A DNA stretch of 64,000 bases from Halomonas sp. 7T (GTDB lineage Bacteria; Pseudomonadota; Gammaproteobacteria; Pseudomonadales; Halomonadaceae), in the NCBI RefSeq assembly GCF_025643255.1, contig NZ_CP087112.1:744001-808000 (forward strand), in the 5' to 3' direction. Positions 55,425-64,000 of this stretch are shown here, piece after piece (position 1 is the stretch's first letter; each line of letters starts with the position of its first letter). The notes beneath the pieces are model-generated. The model did not search any database. It was not told the DNA's origin and saw only the letters and a program-made list of their open reading frames with translations. Made by a program: the position numbers and the translations under genes.

Positions 55425-55898
55425 ATGCGCTTTTTAAAACCGGTTGTTATGACGTCGCTTGTTCTGACTTCAATGCTATCTACCTCGCTGGTAGCGCAGG
55501 ACGCCCATATAGGCAGTGTGCGAACTGAGTTCAAGCTGCTCGGTCCGAATAGTACGATTGAAGTGGAGCGCTTTGATGACCCAAAAGTGCCGGGTATCTC
55601 CTGCTATCTCTCTTACTCTCAAGTAGGTGGGATTTCTGGCGCGGTTGGCCTTGCGGAAGAAGCCAGTGAGGCGAGCGTGGCGTGTCGGCAAACAGGGGAG
55701 ATTGCCTTTGACCCTGACGACGTAGAAGAGCAAGAAGTGGTGTTTAATCAGCGCCGTTCAGCGCTTTTCAAAAATATGCGTGTCGTCCGTATGCACGATG
55801 CTGAAACGCACACCTTTATATATCTAACCTACAGCACCAAGCTTGTGGATGGTTCGCCTAAGAATGCGATTTCAGCCGTCCATTATGGCGAATACTAG
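55425..55898 (+). CDS. creA: CreA family periplasmic protein
   Basis: A 157-residue protein with a signal peptide (cleavage after LVAQ or nearby). The mature part contains IGSVRTEFKLLGPNSTIEVE, VPGISCYLSYSQVGG and SEASVACRQTGEI, the CreA family pattern with two conserved cysteines. Its function is poorly known despite the name. AAGGA precedes ATG 55425; the frame opens far upstream inside cdhC but has no family match there. It converges with the next minus-strand gene over a shared terminator. Confidence 0.9.
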   Translation: MRFLKPVVMTSLVLTSMLSTSLVAQDAHIGSVRTEFKLLGPNSTIEVERFDDPKVPGISCYLSYSQVGGISGAVGLAEEASEASVACRQTGEIAFDPDDVEEQEVVFNQRRSALFKNMRVVRMHDAETHTFIYLTYSTKLVDGSPKNAISAVHYGEY

Positions 55899-55945
55899 GG
55901 AAGGGCTTAACGGTGAGCAGCCAACAATCAGTGCCATCAAACTGA

Positions 55946-55973
55946 AAAGCGCCCAATGGGTAGGGCGCTTTGA
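55946..55973. terminator. Bidirectional terminator between creA and the PNPOx-like gene
   Basis: A perfect 9-bp stem AAAGCGCCC with GGGCGCTTT and an eight-base loop, A-rich before and T-rich after on both strands. It lies between convergent stop codons. Confidence 0.85.
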
Positions 55974-55980
55974 GCTAAGG

Positions 55981-56469
55981 TTAACCACCGAATTTTTCAT
56001 TTTCGCCCAGGTTGGGGGTTGCATCTTTTTTAAGGTTGGCCTTGGTGATTTCATACAGCTGGAACGCTTTGCTCTCTTTCGCTTTCCAGTGCTCACCCAT
56101 CTGCACCTTAACCTCCAGTAGGGCGACATCAGGATCATCCTTGCCCTCTGGGAACCAAGCCCCAATAAAAGAGTTCCAGTATTTATCAATTAGCTCGCGG
56201 TTATCCGTCAGGTTGGCTTTGCCTGATAGCGAGACATACACGCCCTCTTCTTGGTCAGAAAAACTGAGGCAAACGTCGTAATCGCTCTTCGCTTCAAACA
56301 CTTTTTCAGCACTGCGGCGTGTGAAGAACCATAGGGTGCCGTCGTATTCATCCTGCACTAAGTGCATGGGGCGAGCGCGGGGCACCTCATTATCTAGTGT
56401 CACCAACATGCCTACTTTAATATCCTTGATCATCTTCCAGATCTTCTGCTTATGTTCCGGGCTGGACAT
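55981..56469 (-). CDS. Pyridoxamine 5'-phosphate oxidase-like stress protein (general stress protein 26 type)
   Basis: A 162-residue split-barrel flavin-binding-fold protein: KIWKMIKDIKVGMLVTLDNE, RARPMHLVQDEYDGTLWFFT, KSDYDVCLSFSDQEEGVYVSLSG and the C-terminal VQMGEHWKAKESKAFQLYE match the general-stress-protein-26 group. These bind flavins or F420/haem-like cofactors; no reaction is assigned. AAGGAG precedes ATG 56469. The region upstream holds a 14-bp inverted repeat. Confidence 0.82.
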   Translation of the reverse strand: MSSPEHKQKIWKMIKDIKVGMLVTLDNEVPRARPMHLVQDEYDGTLWFFTRRSAEKVFEAKSDYDVCLSFSDQEEGVYVSLSGKANLTDNRELIDKYWNSFIGAWFPEGKDDPDVALLEVKVQMGEHWKAKESKAFQLYEITKANLKKDATPNLGENEKFGG

Positions 56470-56538
56470 AGCGCCACTCTCCTTATGGGTTAAAAACGGA
56501 TGTTTCCTATCTCAGATGCCAATGCATCATAGATAGCT

Positions 56539-56587
56539 ATAAGTTATACGAAAGCTTTCTTTTGGTGGTGATGTTCGTACAACTTAT
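56539..56587. repeat. 14-bp inverted repeat in the promoter region of the PNPOx-like gene
   Basis: ATAAGTTATACGAA (56539-56552) and TTCGTACAACTTAT (56574-56587) are inverted copies matching at 13 of 14 positions, with 21 bp between. They lie 70-118 bp upstream of the minus-strand start. The rest of the 263-bp gap shows no gene. Confidence 0.5.
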
Positions 56588-56732
56588 GATATGAGCTTAG
56601 CTATTATTGCTGTGATCAGCAAACGTCCCATGGCATTTTCTTAACGCTCAAGCGGCGTAAGGGCTACTAGGCACCTGAGTAAAGATGGCGTTGACGCTGC
56701 TTGATAAATAACCCAGCCGTTACGGCGGGATG

Positions 56733-57749
56733 TCATTCTGTTCTACTGTTTGACCACACATCTCCCCACTTCCAGCCATCTTTATGTACGTAGGCAGCCA
56801 GGACTTTTTGGTGCTCTGTGTTGAGCAATTGCTTCAAGCCTTCGGGTGAAAGCCTTAGACCAGATAGTGATGAATAAGCTTCAAGATTAGGGGGGCGGGG
56901 CGGGTGTTTCAGAGCCAAAATGAACGCGCTATCCAGTGTCACGATGAAGCCCTCTATTATTTTCAGGCTTATAGTCATCTGCTGCTTGGTAGCGCTGTCG
57001 ATATCTGGGTAGCTTTCTCTTGCGATGAGCAGCGCTTGGTAAAGACGCGTGAGCGCTAGGGCGAGTGATTTATCATGCGCTTTATCGTGGTAATAATGGA
57101 GAATGGGGTAAGCGAGGTACTGCTGGCCCAGCTTACCAATAGAAGGTTGTAATATTTGCAGCTGCTGGCTAAGGCTGCTGAATTGACCGTTGGCATGGGT
57201 TGCTTCAAGAATTTGCCAGGGCGTTGTGCCGAGCGCGCTGATGTTCAGGGCCGTTTGCCGTTTTTCCGTTACGTTAGCCACTATATTGAGCATATAGGTA
57301 ATGGTTAGCGTAAATAGAAAAAAGCCATTTGCGGCGGCTATGATCGGAGCCATACGCCAGCCGTCGGAGCCGGGTACATAATCACCATAGCCTAGGGTAG
57401 TAAGGGTATAGCCAGCGTAGTAAAGCCTTTCAATGGCATCGGCGGGCTGTTGAGTATCGGCGTTTACCACGGCAAAAGGGGAGGCACAAAACAGCAGCCA
57501 CCAGCCAAGTAAAATAAACAGTAACCATGTGATCATCAGGCCCACGGTCATCCATGGGCCAACCGCTGCCAAGCGTTGGTGATTAGGATAACGCTTGTGG
57601 ATGAAAAGGAGCACTGCCCATATCTGGCTAATAAATCGATTAGTGAACGGGCCAGAGCTTGAAGCAGAAAGCGTTGTTTTAATGGCATCGTAGTTCGCCA
57701 CTGCGATAAGCACGATGCCTAATATCCCTATTAGCGCGCTTCCTATCAT
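56733..57749 (-). CDS. Two-pore-domain-like potassium channel protein
   Basis: A 338-residue membrane protein. An N-terminal span is followed by a span near 65-90, a pore helix and the selectivity filter in YYAGYTLTTLGYGDYVPGSD, then a further span (FFLFTLTITYMLNIVANV). The GYGD filter indicates K+ selectivity. The C-terminal 170 residues are helical and cytoplasmic, without a recognisable RCK domain. ATG 57749 is chosen since AGAGGG lies six bases upstream; ATGs at 57755 and 57800 are in frame. Confidence 0.8.
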   Translation of the reverse strand: MIGSALIGILGIVLIAVANYDAIKTTLSASSSGPFTNRFISQIWAVLLFIHKRYPNHQRLAAVGPWMTVGLMITWLLFILLGWWLLFCASPFAVVNADTQQPADAIERLYYAGYTLTTLGYGDYVPGSDGWRMAPIIAAANGFFLFTLTITYMLNIVANVTEKRQTALNISALGTTPWQILEATHANGQFSSLSQQLQILQPSIGKLGQQYLAYPILHYYHDKAHDKSLALALTRLYQALLIARESYPDIDSATKQQMTISLKIIEGFIVTLDSAFILALKHPPRPPNLEAYSSLSGLRLSPEGLKQLLNTEHQKVLAAYVHKDGWKWGDVWSNSRTE

Positions 57750-57942
57750 GGTCATCCCTCTGTTGGTGTTTCTTCCATTTGTTTTCGCGCCTACAAGCAT
57801 AAACGTAACAACGCCTTCCCGTTTGCGCCAATGCGTGTGGTAGGTATATCTATCCGGCGAGGCCCTCGTTTTTGACGCCCAAGATGCGCTCTATAGGTGC
57901 TAGGCTGTGGCTTCATGCCTGAAATAACAACGAGCCAATACG

Positions 57943-59451
57943 ATGCATGTTTACGAGTATCAACAGCACGATGCCACGGGCTTAGCAGCGCTAACCCGGC
58001 GTGGAGAGGTCAGCTCCAAAGAAGTCTTCGATGCGGCGGTAAACACGATTGAAGCGCTAAACCCTACCCTGCATGGGGTGGTGAGAACGCGTTTTGAGCG
58101 GGCCAACCAGGAGCGGTTGAGCGTTGCCGAGCACGCCCCTTTTGCAGGCGTACCCACGTTAAGCAAAGACCTGTTAATGGCCCTTGAAGGGGAGCCGCTC
58201 GCCTTTGGTAGCGCTGCCTTATCAAACTGGCGCCCTAAGGAGGATTCGTTACTGATCAAGCGCGTGCGCGAGGCGGGCTTGGTGGTGATGGGGCAGACTG
58301 CGACGCCGGAGCTTGGGCTGATGGGGATTACCGAACCAAAGGCGTTTCCACATCCACAAAACCCATGGCGGGAAGGTTACTCCCCCGGCGGTTCAAGCGG
58401 TGGTTCTGCTGTTGCGGTCGCCAGTGGCATGGTGCCCATTGCGCTGGCGGGAGATGGCGGGGGCTCTATTCGTATTCCCGCCAGCTACTGCGGTCTGTTT
58501 GGTTTTAAGCCTTCCCGCGGTCGAGTGCCGCTTACACCTGCCCACGGTGAGGTGTGGCAAGGTGCGGTGGTCGAGCATGCGATTACTCGAAGTGTACGCG
58601 ATAGCGCGGCGCTGTTAGAGCAGATCAATGGCATGGCGCCCTCGGGGCCGTATCCTGTGCCCCGTGAAACAGACTATGTGGCCGCTTTATCCTCCACCAA
58701 CAAACCGCTGCGTATCGCTGTGTCGCTGGGTGATTTTTTGAGTCGCAGCCTTGGCACTCAGGTAAGTGCGGAAGTGACAACCGCCGTTGAGAAAGCGGCT
58801 CATGCGCTGGCCGCCATGGGGCATGAGGTCGAGTGGTGCGACCCGCCGGTAGAAGGCGATGCCTTGGCGGATAGCTACCTGACGCTCTATTTAGGTCATT
58901 TAGCCGCCGACCTGCACTGGGTTAGCCAGCAAACTGGGGTGCCAGTGCATCGGCTAGCCATTGAGCCCTCTACGCGGGCCATTGGCCGCTTAGGTTCGCA
59001 GCTGTCAGCGCGTGATTATGAACTTGCCAAGCGTTACTGGCATGTGGCCGCTGAGCAAATGAGCCACTTTCACCAGCGCTATGATGCGCTGGTGATGCCA
59101 GTAGCTGAAGATGTTGCCCCTAAAATTGGTGAGCTATATCCGACGGCCTCCCGTGAGCGATTCATGTCGCTGCTAGCCCTACCCGGTGTGCCGTCGCTGG
59201 CACTAAAAGCGGGAATGCTAAAACGGCTGGCGGTGGATGCGCTTCGCCGCACCCCGTTTACCCAACTGGCCAACCTTACCGGCCAGCCGGCTATGTCTGT
59301 GCCCTTTCATGTGGCGGCGAACGGCTTGCCTGTTGGCGTGCAAGTGGTAGGGCGTTTGGGGGAGGATAAACAGTTGCTACAGCTAGCGGCCGCTATGGAG
59401 CAACATGAAGATTGGCAATGCCGTCTTTGCCCGCAAGCGTTTAGCGTTTAA
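57943..59451 (+). CDS. Amidase (amidase-signature family)
   Basis: A 502-residue hydrolase with the amidase signature. The Ser-cisSer-Lys triad is visible as Lys75 (PTLSKDLL), Ser151 ([16 protein letters not shown]) and Ser175 ([20 protein letters not shown]). The order and spacing equal those of the family. The substrate (amide, nylon-oligomer-type or aryl amide) cannot be told; the lack of a GatB/GatC neighbour argues against GatA. Confidence 0.88.
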   Translation: MHVYEYQQHDATGLAALTRRGEVSSKEVFDAAVNTIEALNPTLHGVVRTRFERANQERLSVAEHAPFAGVPTLSKDLLMALEGEPLAFGSAALSNWRPKEDSLLIKRVREAGLVVMGQTATPELGLMGITEPKAFPHPQNPWREGYSPGGSSGGSAVAVASGMVPIALAGDGGGSIRIPASYCGLFGFKPSRGRVPLTPAHGEVWQGAVVEHAITRSVRDSAALLEQINGMAPSGPYPVPRETDYVAALSSTNKPLRIAVSLGDFLSRSLGTQVSAEVTTAVEKAAHALAAMGHEVEWCDPPVEGDALADSYLTLYLGHLAADLHWVSQQTGVPVHRLAIEPSTRAIGRLGSQLSARDYELAKRYWHVAAEQMSHFHQRYDALVMPVAEDVAPKIGELYPTASRERFMSLLALPGVPSLALKAGMLKRLAVDALRRTPFTQLANLTGQPAMSVPFHVAANGLPVGVQVVGRLGEDKQLLQLAAAMEQHEDWQCRLCPQAFSV

Positions 59452-59495
59452 GCAGGGTAAACTACGCCGCTTTGAAACAACGCTTGGCGCCCTGC

Positions 59496-60329
59496 ATGCA
59501 CCCCATAGAACCATCAACACGCTACGAATTAACCCAGGCGGGGGATCGCTACTTCGACGGCTTAGTCGATAAGTTTTCGCGCTCGCTTTATCAAGCACCC
59601 CGGGGCGAATTGCGCTTGGCTATGCTGGATTATTTACTGCCTGACATGCTGACGCTAAAGGCGCAGCCTGTGCTTGATGTAGGCGGCGGCTTGGGGCAGC
59701 TTGCTGCATGGCTGGCAGAGCGTGGGCACGCAGTGACCATGGCAGAACCTTCCCCGGATATGCTTGCCCACGCAAAGGCGTGGCATGGCAAGCGTATTAA
59801 CGAAGATGCCTGGCCGCCAGAAAGGCTCCGCTATCTTGATGCGCCGCTGCAGGCATTACCCCAGCAAGCCCCAGGGCCTTGGCCTCTCATTACCTGCCAT
59901 GCGGTGCTCGAGTGGTTAGGTGAGCCCCGGCAAGCCATGCAAACGCTGGCGAGCCTATTAGCCCCTGGTGGGCAATTAAGCCTGATGGTATTTAACCGCG
60001 ATGCGCTGCGTTTTTCTAACGTGGTGAAGGGCAACCTTCAAAAAGCGCTCAGTGACCAGTTGGAAGGTAAGGGCAAGCGACAGCGTTTAACGCCGATTTC
60101 ACCCGTTACCCACGATGACGTCTGCCGCTGGGCGGCTGAGAACGGCTTAGTCATGGAAGGCGTAGCAGGTGTACGCATTTTTCAGGACTACCTGCGTCAG
60201 CCTCCTGCCACAGAGAGCGAACAAGCAACGCTGCTGGCGTTAGAAAAGCAGTACTGCCGTCACGACGCCCACTGGCGGCTGGGCCGCTATCTACTCTATA
60301 CCTTTAATAAACCTGAGGCCGACCGATGA
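59496..60329 (+). CDS. cmoM: tRNA 5-carboxymethoxyuridine methyltransferase CmoM
   Basis: A 277-residue class I SAM methyltransferase. RYFDGLVDKFSRSLYQAPRG, VLDVGGGLGQLAAWLAERGH (SAM motif I), TCHAVLEWLGEPRQAMQTL, LSLMVFNRDAL and GVRIFQDYLR match E. coli CmoM point by point. It methylates cmo5U34 of wobble-reading tRNAs to mcmo5U. The start is either ATG 59496 or TTG 59472; neither has a strong ribosome site. It overlaps rsmC by 4 bp. Confidence 0.88.
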   Translation: MHPIEPSTRYELTQAGDRYFDGLVDKFSRSLYQAPRGELRLAMLDYLLPDMLTLKAQPVLDVGGGLGQLAAWLAERGHAVTMAEPSPDMLAHAKAWHGKRINEDAWPPERLRYLDAPLQALPQQAPGPWPLITCHAVLEWLGEPRQAMQTLASLLAPGGQLSLMVFNRDALRFSNVVKGNLQKALSDQLEGKGKRQRLTPISPVTHDDVCRWAAENGLVMEGVAGVRIFQDYLRQPPATESEQATLLALEKQYCRHDAHWRLGRYLLYTFNKPEADR

Positions 60330-61381
60330 GTGCTCAACTCCCCGCTTGCCAACTTCTTGAACGCTATTACGGAAACGCTGCGCAGCTATGGCCGATTGCT
60401 CCTCTGTCTGACCCCTGGTTGATAGAGCACTCCACGGCGATGGTAAGCGGTGACGTGGCGCTGCGTGGGCAATGGGAAGCCAGAGATAAAGTTGCCGTCA
60501 GTCCGTTTGATGCGCCTTTTGTGCAACAGGCAGGGCAAGTGGTGCTGTTCTGGCCAAAAGCCCACCAGTTGGGGATCTGGTGGCTTGAGTGGCTGTGCCG
60601 CATGCTGCCTGAAAATACACCGGTGGATGTGGTGGGTGAACACCAGGGCGGTATCAAACGCGTACCCAAAATTCTTAGTGAGCTGGGAATGCGCTGTGAC
60701 AAGCTTGATAACGCTCGGCGTTGCTCTCTATTTGCTACTCGAACCGTTGCGATTGATACGCCCGACAGTGGCTGGCAGCATTTTGAAGCACTGGGCATGA
60801 CGCTGGTGAGCCACCCTGGGGTCTTTGGACATGGCAAAGTAGACGAAGGAACCCAGCTGCTATTGCAAGCTGTTGAAACAGCTCTTGATGCGCGGCCCCG
60901 CAAAGCATTAAAAGTGCTGGATATGGGCTGCGGCGACGGCATTATCAGTGCGTGGCTGGCAGCGCGTGGGCATCAGGTCACGGCTGTAGATGTCAGCGCT
61001 TTTGCGGTAGACGCCTGCCGCCGAACGCTAGCGGCGAATCAGCTTGATGGTCAGGTGTTGGAGAGTAATGTTTACACGGCGCTTGAAGGGCAGCATTTTG
61101 ACCTGATTGTGAGCAACCCACCGTTTCACCAAGAGCGCGACGTTAGCTATGGCCCTAGTGCCCGATTAATCGAAGAGGCACCAAGCCATTTAACCGACAA
61201 AGGGCAGTTAATGTTAGTGGCCAATACGTTTTTACCTTACCCCGGCCTGCTTGAGCGCACCTTCGGTAGTTTCGAGACGCTAGCGGATAACCGACGTTTT
61301 CGAGTTTACCACGCCCAGTTAGAAGCTCAGCCACAAGAGAGTCGCAAACATGGCCGTCAGGCATCTAGTAAAAGACGTTAA
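60326..61381 (+). CDS. rsmC: 16S rRNA (guanine-1207-N2)-methyltransferase RsmC
   Basis: A 351-residue protein with the two tandem methyltransferase-like domains of RsmC. The N-terminal one is degenerate. The C-terminal one carries VLDMGCGDGIISAWLAARG and the catalytic VSNPPFHQERDVSYG (NPPF). HPGVFGHGKVDEGTQLLL connects them. It modifies G1207 in helix 34 of 16S rRNA. It is coupled to cmoM, so the pair forms an RNA-modification operon. Confidence 0.92.
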   Translation: MSAQLPACQLLERYYGNAAQLWPIAPLSDPWLIEHSTAMVSGDVALRGQWEARDKVAVSPFDAPFVQQAGQVVLFWPKAHQLGIWWLEWLCRMLPENTPVDVVGEHQGGIKRVPKILSELGMRCDKLDNARRCSLFATRTVAIDTPDSGWQHFEALGMTLVSHPGVFGHGKVDEGTQLLLQAVETALDARPRKALKVLDMGCGDGIISAWLAARGHQVTAVDVSAFAVDACRRTLAANQLDGQVLESNVYTALEGQHFDLIVSNPPFHQERDVSYGPSARLIEEAPSHLTDKGQLMLVANTFLPYPGLLERTFGSFETLADNRRFRVYHAQLEAQPQESRKHGRQASSKRR

Positions 61382-61388
61382 ACGGCCG

Positions 61389-61910
61389 CTACGCTTTTCC
61401 CGCGTAGCGAATGGCGGTAATGGTATAGAGCGTCTCTCCGTTGGGCGTCAGCACCGTGACGTCATCATCCACTTCTTTGCCTAGCAGCGCTTTGGCCATG
61501 GGGGCATCGATACTAATCCAGCGTTTTTGAGTATCGATTTCATCGTGGCCAACAATCCGAATAGAGAGCGCTTCGCCTTTCTCATCTTCCAGATCGACAA
61601 AGGCACCGAAAAAGACTTTATCGGTGTTGGCCGGTAACCTATCGACCACTTGCAGTTCGTCCAAGCGAAGCGTCAGGTAGCGGATGCGTGCAATAACGCG
61701 GTTTAGCTCTTTCTTGTTATAGGTGTAATCCGCGTTCTCGCTGCGATCACCTTGGGCTGCGGCTTCGCCAACTTTTGCCGAAATCTCCGGCCGCTTAACC
61801 CTAGTGAGGTGGTCCAAAATATTGCGCAGCCGGGCAGCGCCTTCGGCGGTAATCAGGTTGCTTTTGGGTGCTTGGCGCGGGTCTTTGGCTGGGTCGCGCC
61901 AGCGCGTCAT
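61389..61910 (-). CDS. greB: Transcription elongation factor GreB
   Basis: A 173-residue factor that stimulates transcript cleavage by stalled RNA polymerase. The coiled-coil tip with its acidic pair is in GDRSENADYTYNKKELN, and the C-terminal domain shows KVFFGAFVDLEDEKGE and ISIDAPMAKALLGKEVDD, the GreB form. The frame extends upstream to 62009 with a hydrophobic segment that is not part of GreB; ATG 61910 with AAAGG seven bases upstream is chosen (ATG 61925 also possible). It converges with rsmC, with a small hairpin CGCTACGC/GCGTAGCG across its stop. Confidence 0.92.
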   Translation of the reverse strand: MTRWRDPAKDPRQAPKSNLITAEGAARLRNILDHLTRVKRPEISAKVGEAAAQGDRSENADYTYNKKELNRVIARIRYLTLRLDELQVVDRLPANTDKVFFGAFVDLEDEKGEALSIRIVGHDEIDTQKRWISIDAPMAKALLGKEVDDDVTVLTPNGETLYTITAIRYAGKA

Positions 61911-62081
61911 ATTGCGGCCTTTCATCGGTTTTTTTCGCCTTGAACAAAATAACAAGCTTACGCTAAGGGCGGCCACTATCACATAGCCGATGATTGACTG
62001 GCGAATCATTCAAACGTTCGTTACATTGTGAGAGGGCAATTCTAGTCAACCGCTGTATAAAAATAATCTAGGAGCATTTTC

Positions 62082-62726
62082 ATGCATACACTCTCTTTTT
62101 CTCGCTTATTGTTAGCCGCTGCCCTGGGCAGTACCTTGGCGCTGGCACCCTTAACCGCGTTGGCTTATGAAGGTGATGTGTTTTCCCTGAAAAATCGTTG
62201 GGAAAATACCGTGACCGAGATGCCCCAAAATCAACGTGAAAACACCTTAAAAGCGTTGGCAAGCGAAGCCGAAGCGTTAGCTGAGCAGTATCCGAATGAA
62301 GCAGAAGTGCTTATTTGGCAAGGCATTGTGCTGGCCTCTTATGCCCGCGAGCGCGGTGGCCTTGGCGCATTAGGCATTGCGGGCGATGCCCGTGATGCGT
62401 TAGAGCGAGCCATCGAGATTGATCCTCAGGGTGGCAACGGCTCGGCGTATGTAACGCTTGGCGCCCTGTATGATCGTGCGCCAGGTCGTCCGCTGGGGTT
62501 TGGTAATAGTAGTACTGCTGAGCATATGTTTCAGCGGGCGTTGGAAATTCGCCCTGACGGTATTGACGTTAACTACTACTATGCGGCGTTCTTAAAAGAA
62601 GAAGGCAATACTCAAGCTGCCCGCGAGCATGCTGAACGCGCTGTCAATGGGGACGCCCGTGACAATCGCCAGGCGTCTGATGAAGCGCTGCGTCAAGATG
62701 CCCAGACTCTGCTACAAACGTTATAG
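62082..62726 (+). CDS. Periplasmic TPR-repeat protein
   Basis: A 214-residue secreted protein: signal peptide with cleavage after ALA (about residue 28), then helical repeats. The clearest TPR-like units are ARDALERAIEIDPQGGNGSA and HMFQRALEIRPDGIDVNYYY, followed by TQAAREHAERAV. AGGAG precedes ATG 62082. No enzymatic motif is visible; it probably mediates protein contacts in the periplasm. Confidence 0.78.
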   Translation: MHTLSFSRLLLAAALGSTLALAPLTALAYEGDVFSLKNRWENTVTEMPQNQRENTLKALASEAEALAEQYPNEAEVLIWQGIVLASYARERGGLGALGIAGDARDALERAIEIDPQGGNGSAYVTLGALYDRAPGRPLGFGNSSTAEHMFQRALEIRPDGIDVNYYYAAFLKEEGNTQAAREHAERAVNGDARDNRQASDEALRQDAQTLLQTL

Positions 62727-62824
62727 TCGCCTCAATTCGGTCGCTTGAGACAATGGGTGGCTGAATTGGCATTCCCGGTGCCGAGCATTGATAATAGATC
62801 GATTGCTATCATCGGGAGTGTTTC

Positions 62825-63496
62825 ATGGCGTCTAGCCCCAACCCTTCAGCAGCACCCAAGCTTGGTCGAAATGATGTTGAGCTTCTTAAGCGCGACACCT
62901 TGTACCAAGGTTTCTTCCGTCTGGAAGCGCTAGAGCTGCGCCATCGTCTGTTTGAAGGCGGCTGGAGCGGCACCATGCGCCGTGAAGTGCATAATCGCCA
63001 TGATGCGGTAGGCGTTCTGCTGTACGATCCCGTTAAAGATGCCCTGGTGTTGGTAGAGCAGTTCCGTGCGGGCGCTATTGACGACCCGTACTCCCCCTGG
63101 AAGTTAGAGCTGGTGGCTGGGCTTGCGGATAAAGACGAGCCGCTTGACGAGGTCGCCCGTCGAGAAGCGCTGGAAGAAGCGGGGTGCCATGTTGGCCCGC
63201 TTACTCAGCTGCACACGTATTACCCTAGCCCTGGCGCCTGTAACGAGCGAGTGACGCTCTTTTGCGGGCTGGTCGATAGTCAAGGGCTGGGCGGTATTCA
63301 CGGATTGGATGAAGAGCACGAAGATATTCGTGTTCATGTCGTTAATTATCCCGCTGTATGGGAACTCCTGGAGCAGGGAAGGCTCGACAACGCCATGTGT
63401 TTGATTGCGCTTTACTGGTTAGCGGGGCAGCGCGCGTCGCTGCGCGCGGCCTCTCATCGCGCTGTATTGTCAAACACAGATGCCAAGCGAACCTGA
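62825..63496 (+). CDS. nudF: ADP-ribose diphosphatase NudF
   Basis: A 223-residue Nudix hydrolase. The Nudix box GLADKDEPLDEVARREALEE followed by AG fits GX5EX7REUXEEXGU, and the ADP-ribose pyrophosphatase signature continues with YYPSPGACNERVTLFCGLVD. It cleaves ADP-ribose to AMP and ribose 5-phosphate. nudF-yqiB-cpdA order is as in E. coli. Confidence 0.93.
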   Translation: MASSPNPSAAPKLGRNDVELLKRDTLYQGFFRLEALELRHRLFEGGWSGTMRREVHNRHDAVGVLLYDPVKDALVLVEQFRAGAIDDPYSPWKLELVAGLADKDEPLDEVARREALEEAGCHVGPLTQLHTYYPSPGACNERVTLFCGLVDSQGLGGIHGLDEEHEDIRVHVVNYPAVWELLEQGRLDNAMCLIALYWLAGQRASLRAASHRAVLSNTDAKRT

Positions 63497-63509
63497 TTAA
63501 GGAGTGAGC

Positions 63510-63956
63510 ATGGCCAGAGCTGCCTATGTCACCGATTTAAAATCTCTGCAGGGTGAGTGTAGCGCTAACTACTTGCGCTTGATTCGCCTAGTGGGGGATA
63601 TGGAGTGTGGCCAGCAACGCGATATTGCGCTGCACGGCGACGACCAGCACTTTGGCGATTTACATCTGACCATTGTGCAGCAGGCTCCTTACACCACCAT
63701 GGTTGAGGTGTCTCAGAGTGGCCCTCTGGATGCGGTGATTGAAGGGCCACGAATGCGCGTTCACCTCTACCATGATGTACGCATGGCCGAGGTGACAGAC
63801 TTTCAGCGCGAGCGTCATTTTAGCGGCCGCTACCGTTACCCCAATGCCAGAATGCACCAACCCGATGAAAAACTGCAGCTCAACCGTTTTTTGGGTGAGT
63901 GGTTAGCCCACGGTTTGGCCTATGGTCACGCCTATGATGTGCCGGAGACACCTTAA
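63510..63956 (+). CDS. yqiB: DUF1249 family protein YqiB
   Basis: A 148-residue cytoplasmic protein of DUF1249: YVTDLKSLQGECSANYLRL, the middle LTIVQQAPYTTMVEVSQ and VRMAEVTDFQRERHFSGRY. Its function is unknown, but it is found between nudF and cpdA across gammaproteobacteria. ATG 63510 is preferred to GTG 63504 because AAGGAG ends five bases before it. Confidence 0.88.
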   Translation: MARAAYVTDLKSLQGECSANYLRLIRLVGDMECGQQRDIALHGDDQHFGDLHLTIVQQAPYTTMVEVSQSGPLDAVIEGPRMRVHLYHDVRMAEVTDFQRERHFSGRYRYPNARMHQPDEKLQLNRFLGEWLAHGLAYGHAYDVPETP

Positions 63957-64000
63957 ATGCGGTTGGTACAAATTACCGATGCTCACTTACATGCCGATAA
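63957..64000 (+). CDS. cpdA: cAMP phosphodiesterase CpdA (3' partial)
   Basis: Only the first 14 codons are in the window (MRLVQITDAHLHAD). LVQITDxHL is the first metal-binding motif (D-x-H) of CpdA-type metallophosphoesterases, and the gene follows nudF-yqiB as in E. coli. The start lies directly after the yqiB stop. Confidence 0.78.
   Translation, partial: MRLVQITDAHLHAD

Overview
The window looks like a chromosomal segment of a halophilic gammaproteobacterium, most likely a Halomonas-type organism (Halomonadaceae). This rests on the housekeeping blocks ribBA-ribH-nusB-thiL-pgpA and nudF-yqiB-cpdA in gammaproteobacterial order, on proteins close to E. coli Lon, IlvD, YdgJ, NsrR, CmoM, RsmC and GreB, and on a BCCT transporter plus a carnitine catabolic cluster arranged much like that of Pseudomonas. 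No insertion sequence, integrase, phage gene, rRNA or CRISPR array was seen. The only RNA gene is a tRNA-Arg(CCT).

Layout. 1-7400: riboflavin/NusB/thiamine/phospholipid genes, a DUF945 protein and lon, which has a plausible sigma-32 promoter. 7500-12200: two tandem Aer-type PAS chemoreceptors. 12300-20800: ilvD, a YdgJ-like oxidoreductase, gdhA, rnk, a Cache-PAS-GGDEF cyclase and an AEC permease. 20855-20931: tRNA-Arg. 21092-25855: a nitric-oxide response block (hmp, nnrS, nsrR) with NsrR-type operators, followed by hemN. 25929-30216: a YbbA/YbbP-like ABC exporter with an AttH/CrtC-like lipoprotein.

30741-47928 is the accessory highlight. About ten tightly packed same-strand genes join a SrfA-SrfB-SrfC-like set (SrfB with an actin/Hsp70-type nucleotide fold, SrfC with a P-loop and a GTPase-like DFPG) to a module resembling the TagQRST/PpkA trans-envelope sensor that controls type VI secretion in Pseudomonas. 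That module comprises a TagT-like ATPase, a TagS-like permease, a TagR-like periplasmic SUMF protein, lipoproteins, and a periplasmic vWA protein that resembles the outside half of PpkA without the kinase. No T6SS structural gene, kinase or phosphatase is present. The first and last genes of the core set share a related cytoplasmic N-terminal domain plus one membrane span, so the locus reads as one envelope-spanning machine. I infer a signalling or assembly system in which SrfB/SrfC take the place of the kinase output. Its function is unknown.

48157-55225: L-carnitine utilisation (cdhR, caiX, acyl-carnitine-type hydrolase, BCCT transporter, cdhB, cdhA, cdhC). Direct repeats of a TGTCG-containing half-site, spaced 21 bp, occur upstream of both caiX and cdhC and are good candidates for CdhR operators. 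55425-64000: creA, a flavin/PNPOx-like stress protein, a K+ channel-like protein, an amidase, cmoM-rsmC, greB, a periplasmic TPR protein, nudF, yqiB and the first codons of cpdA.
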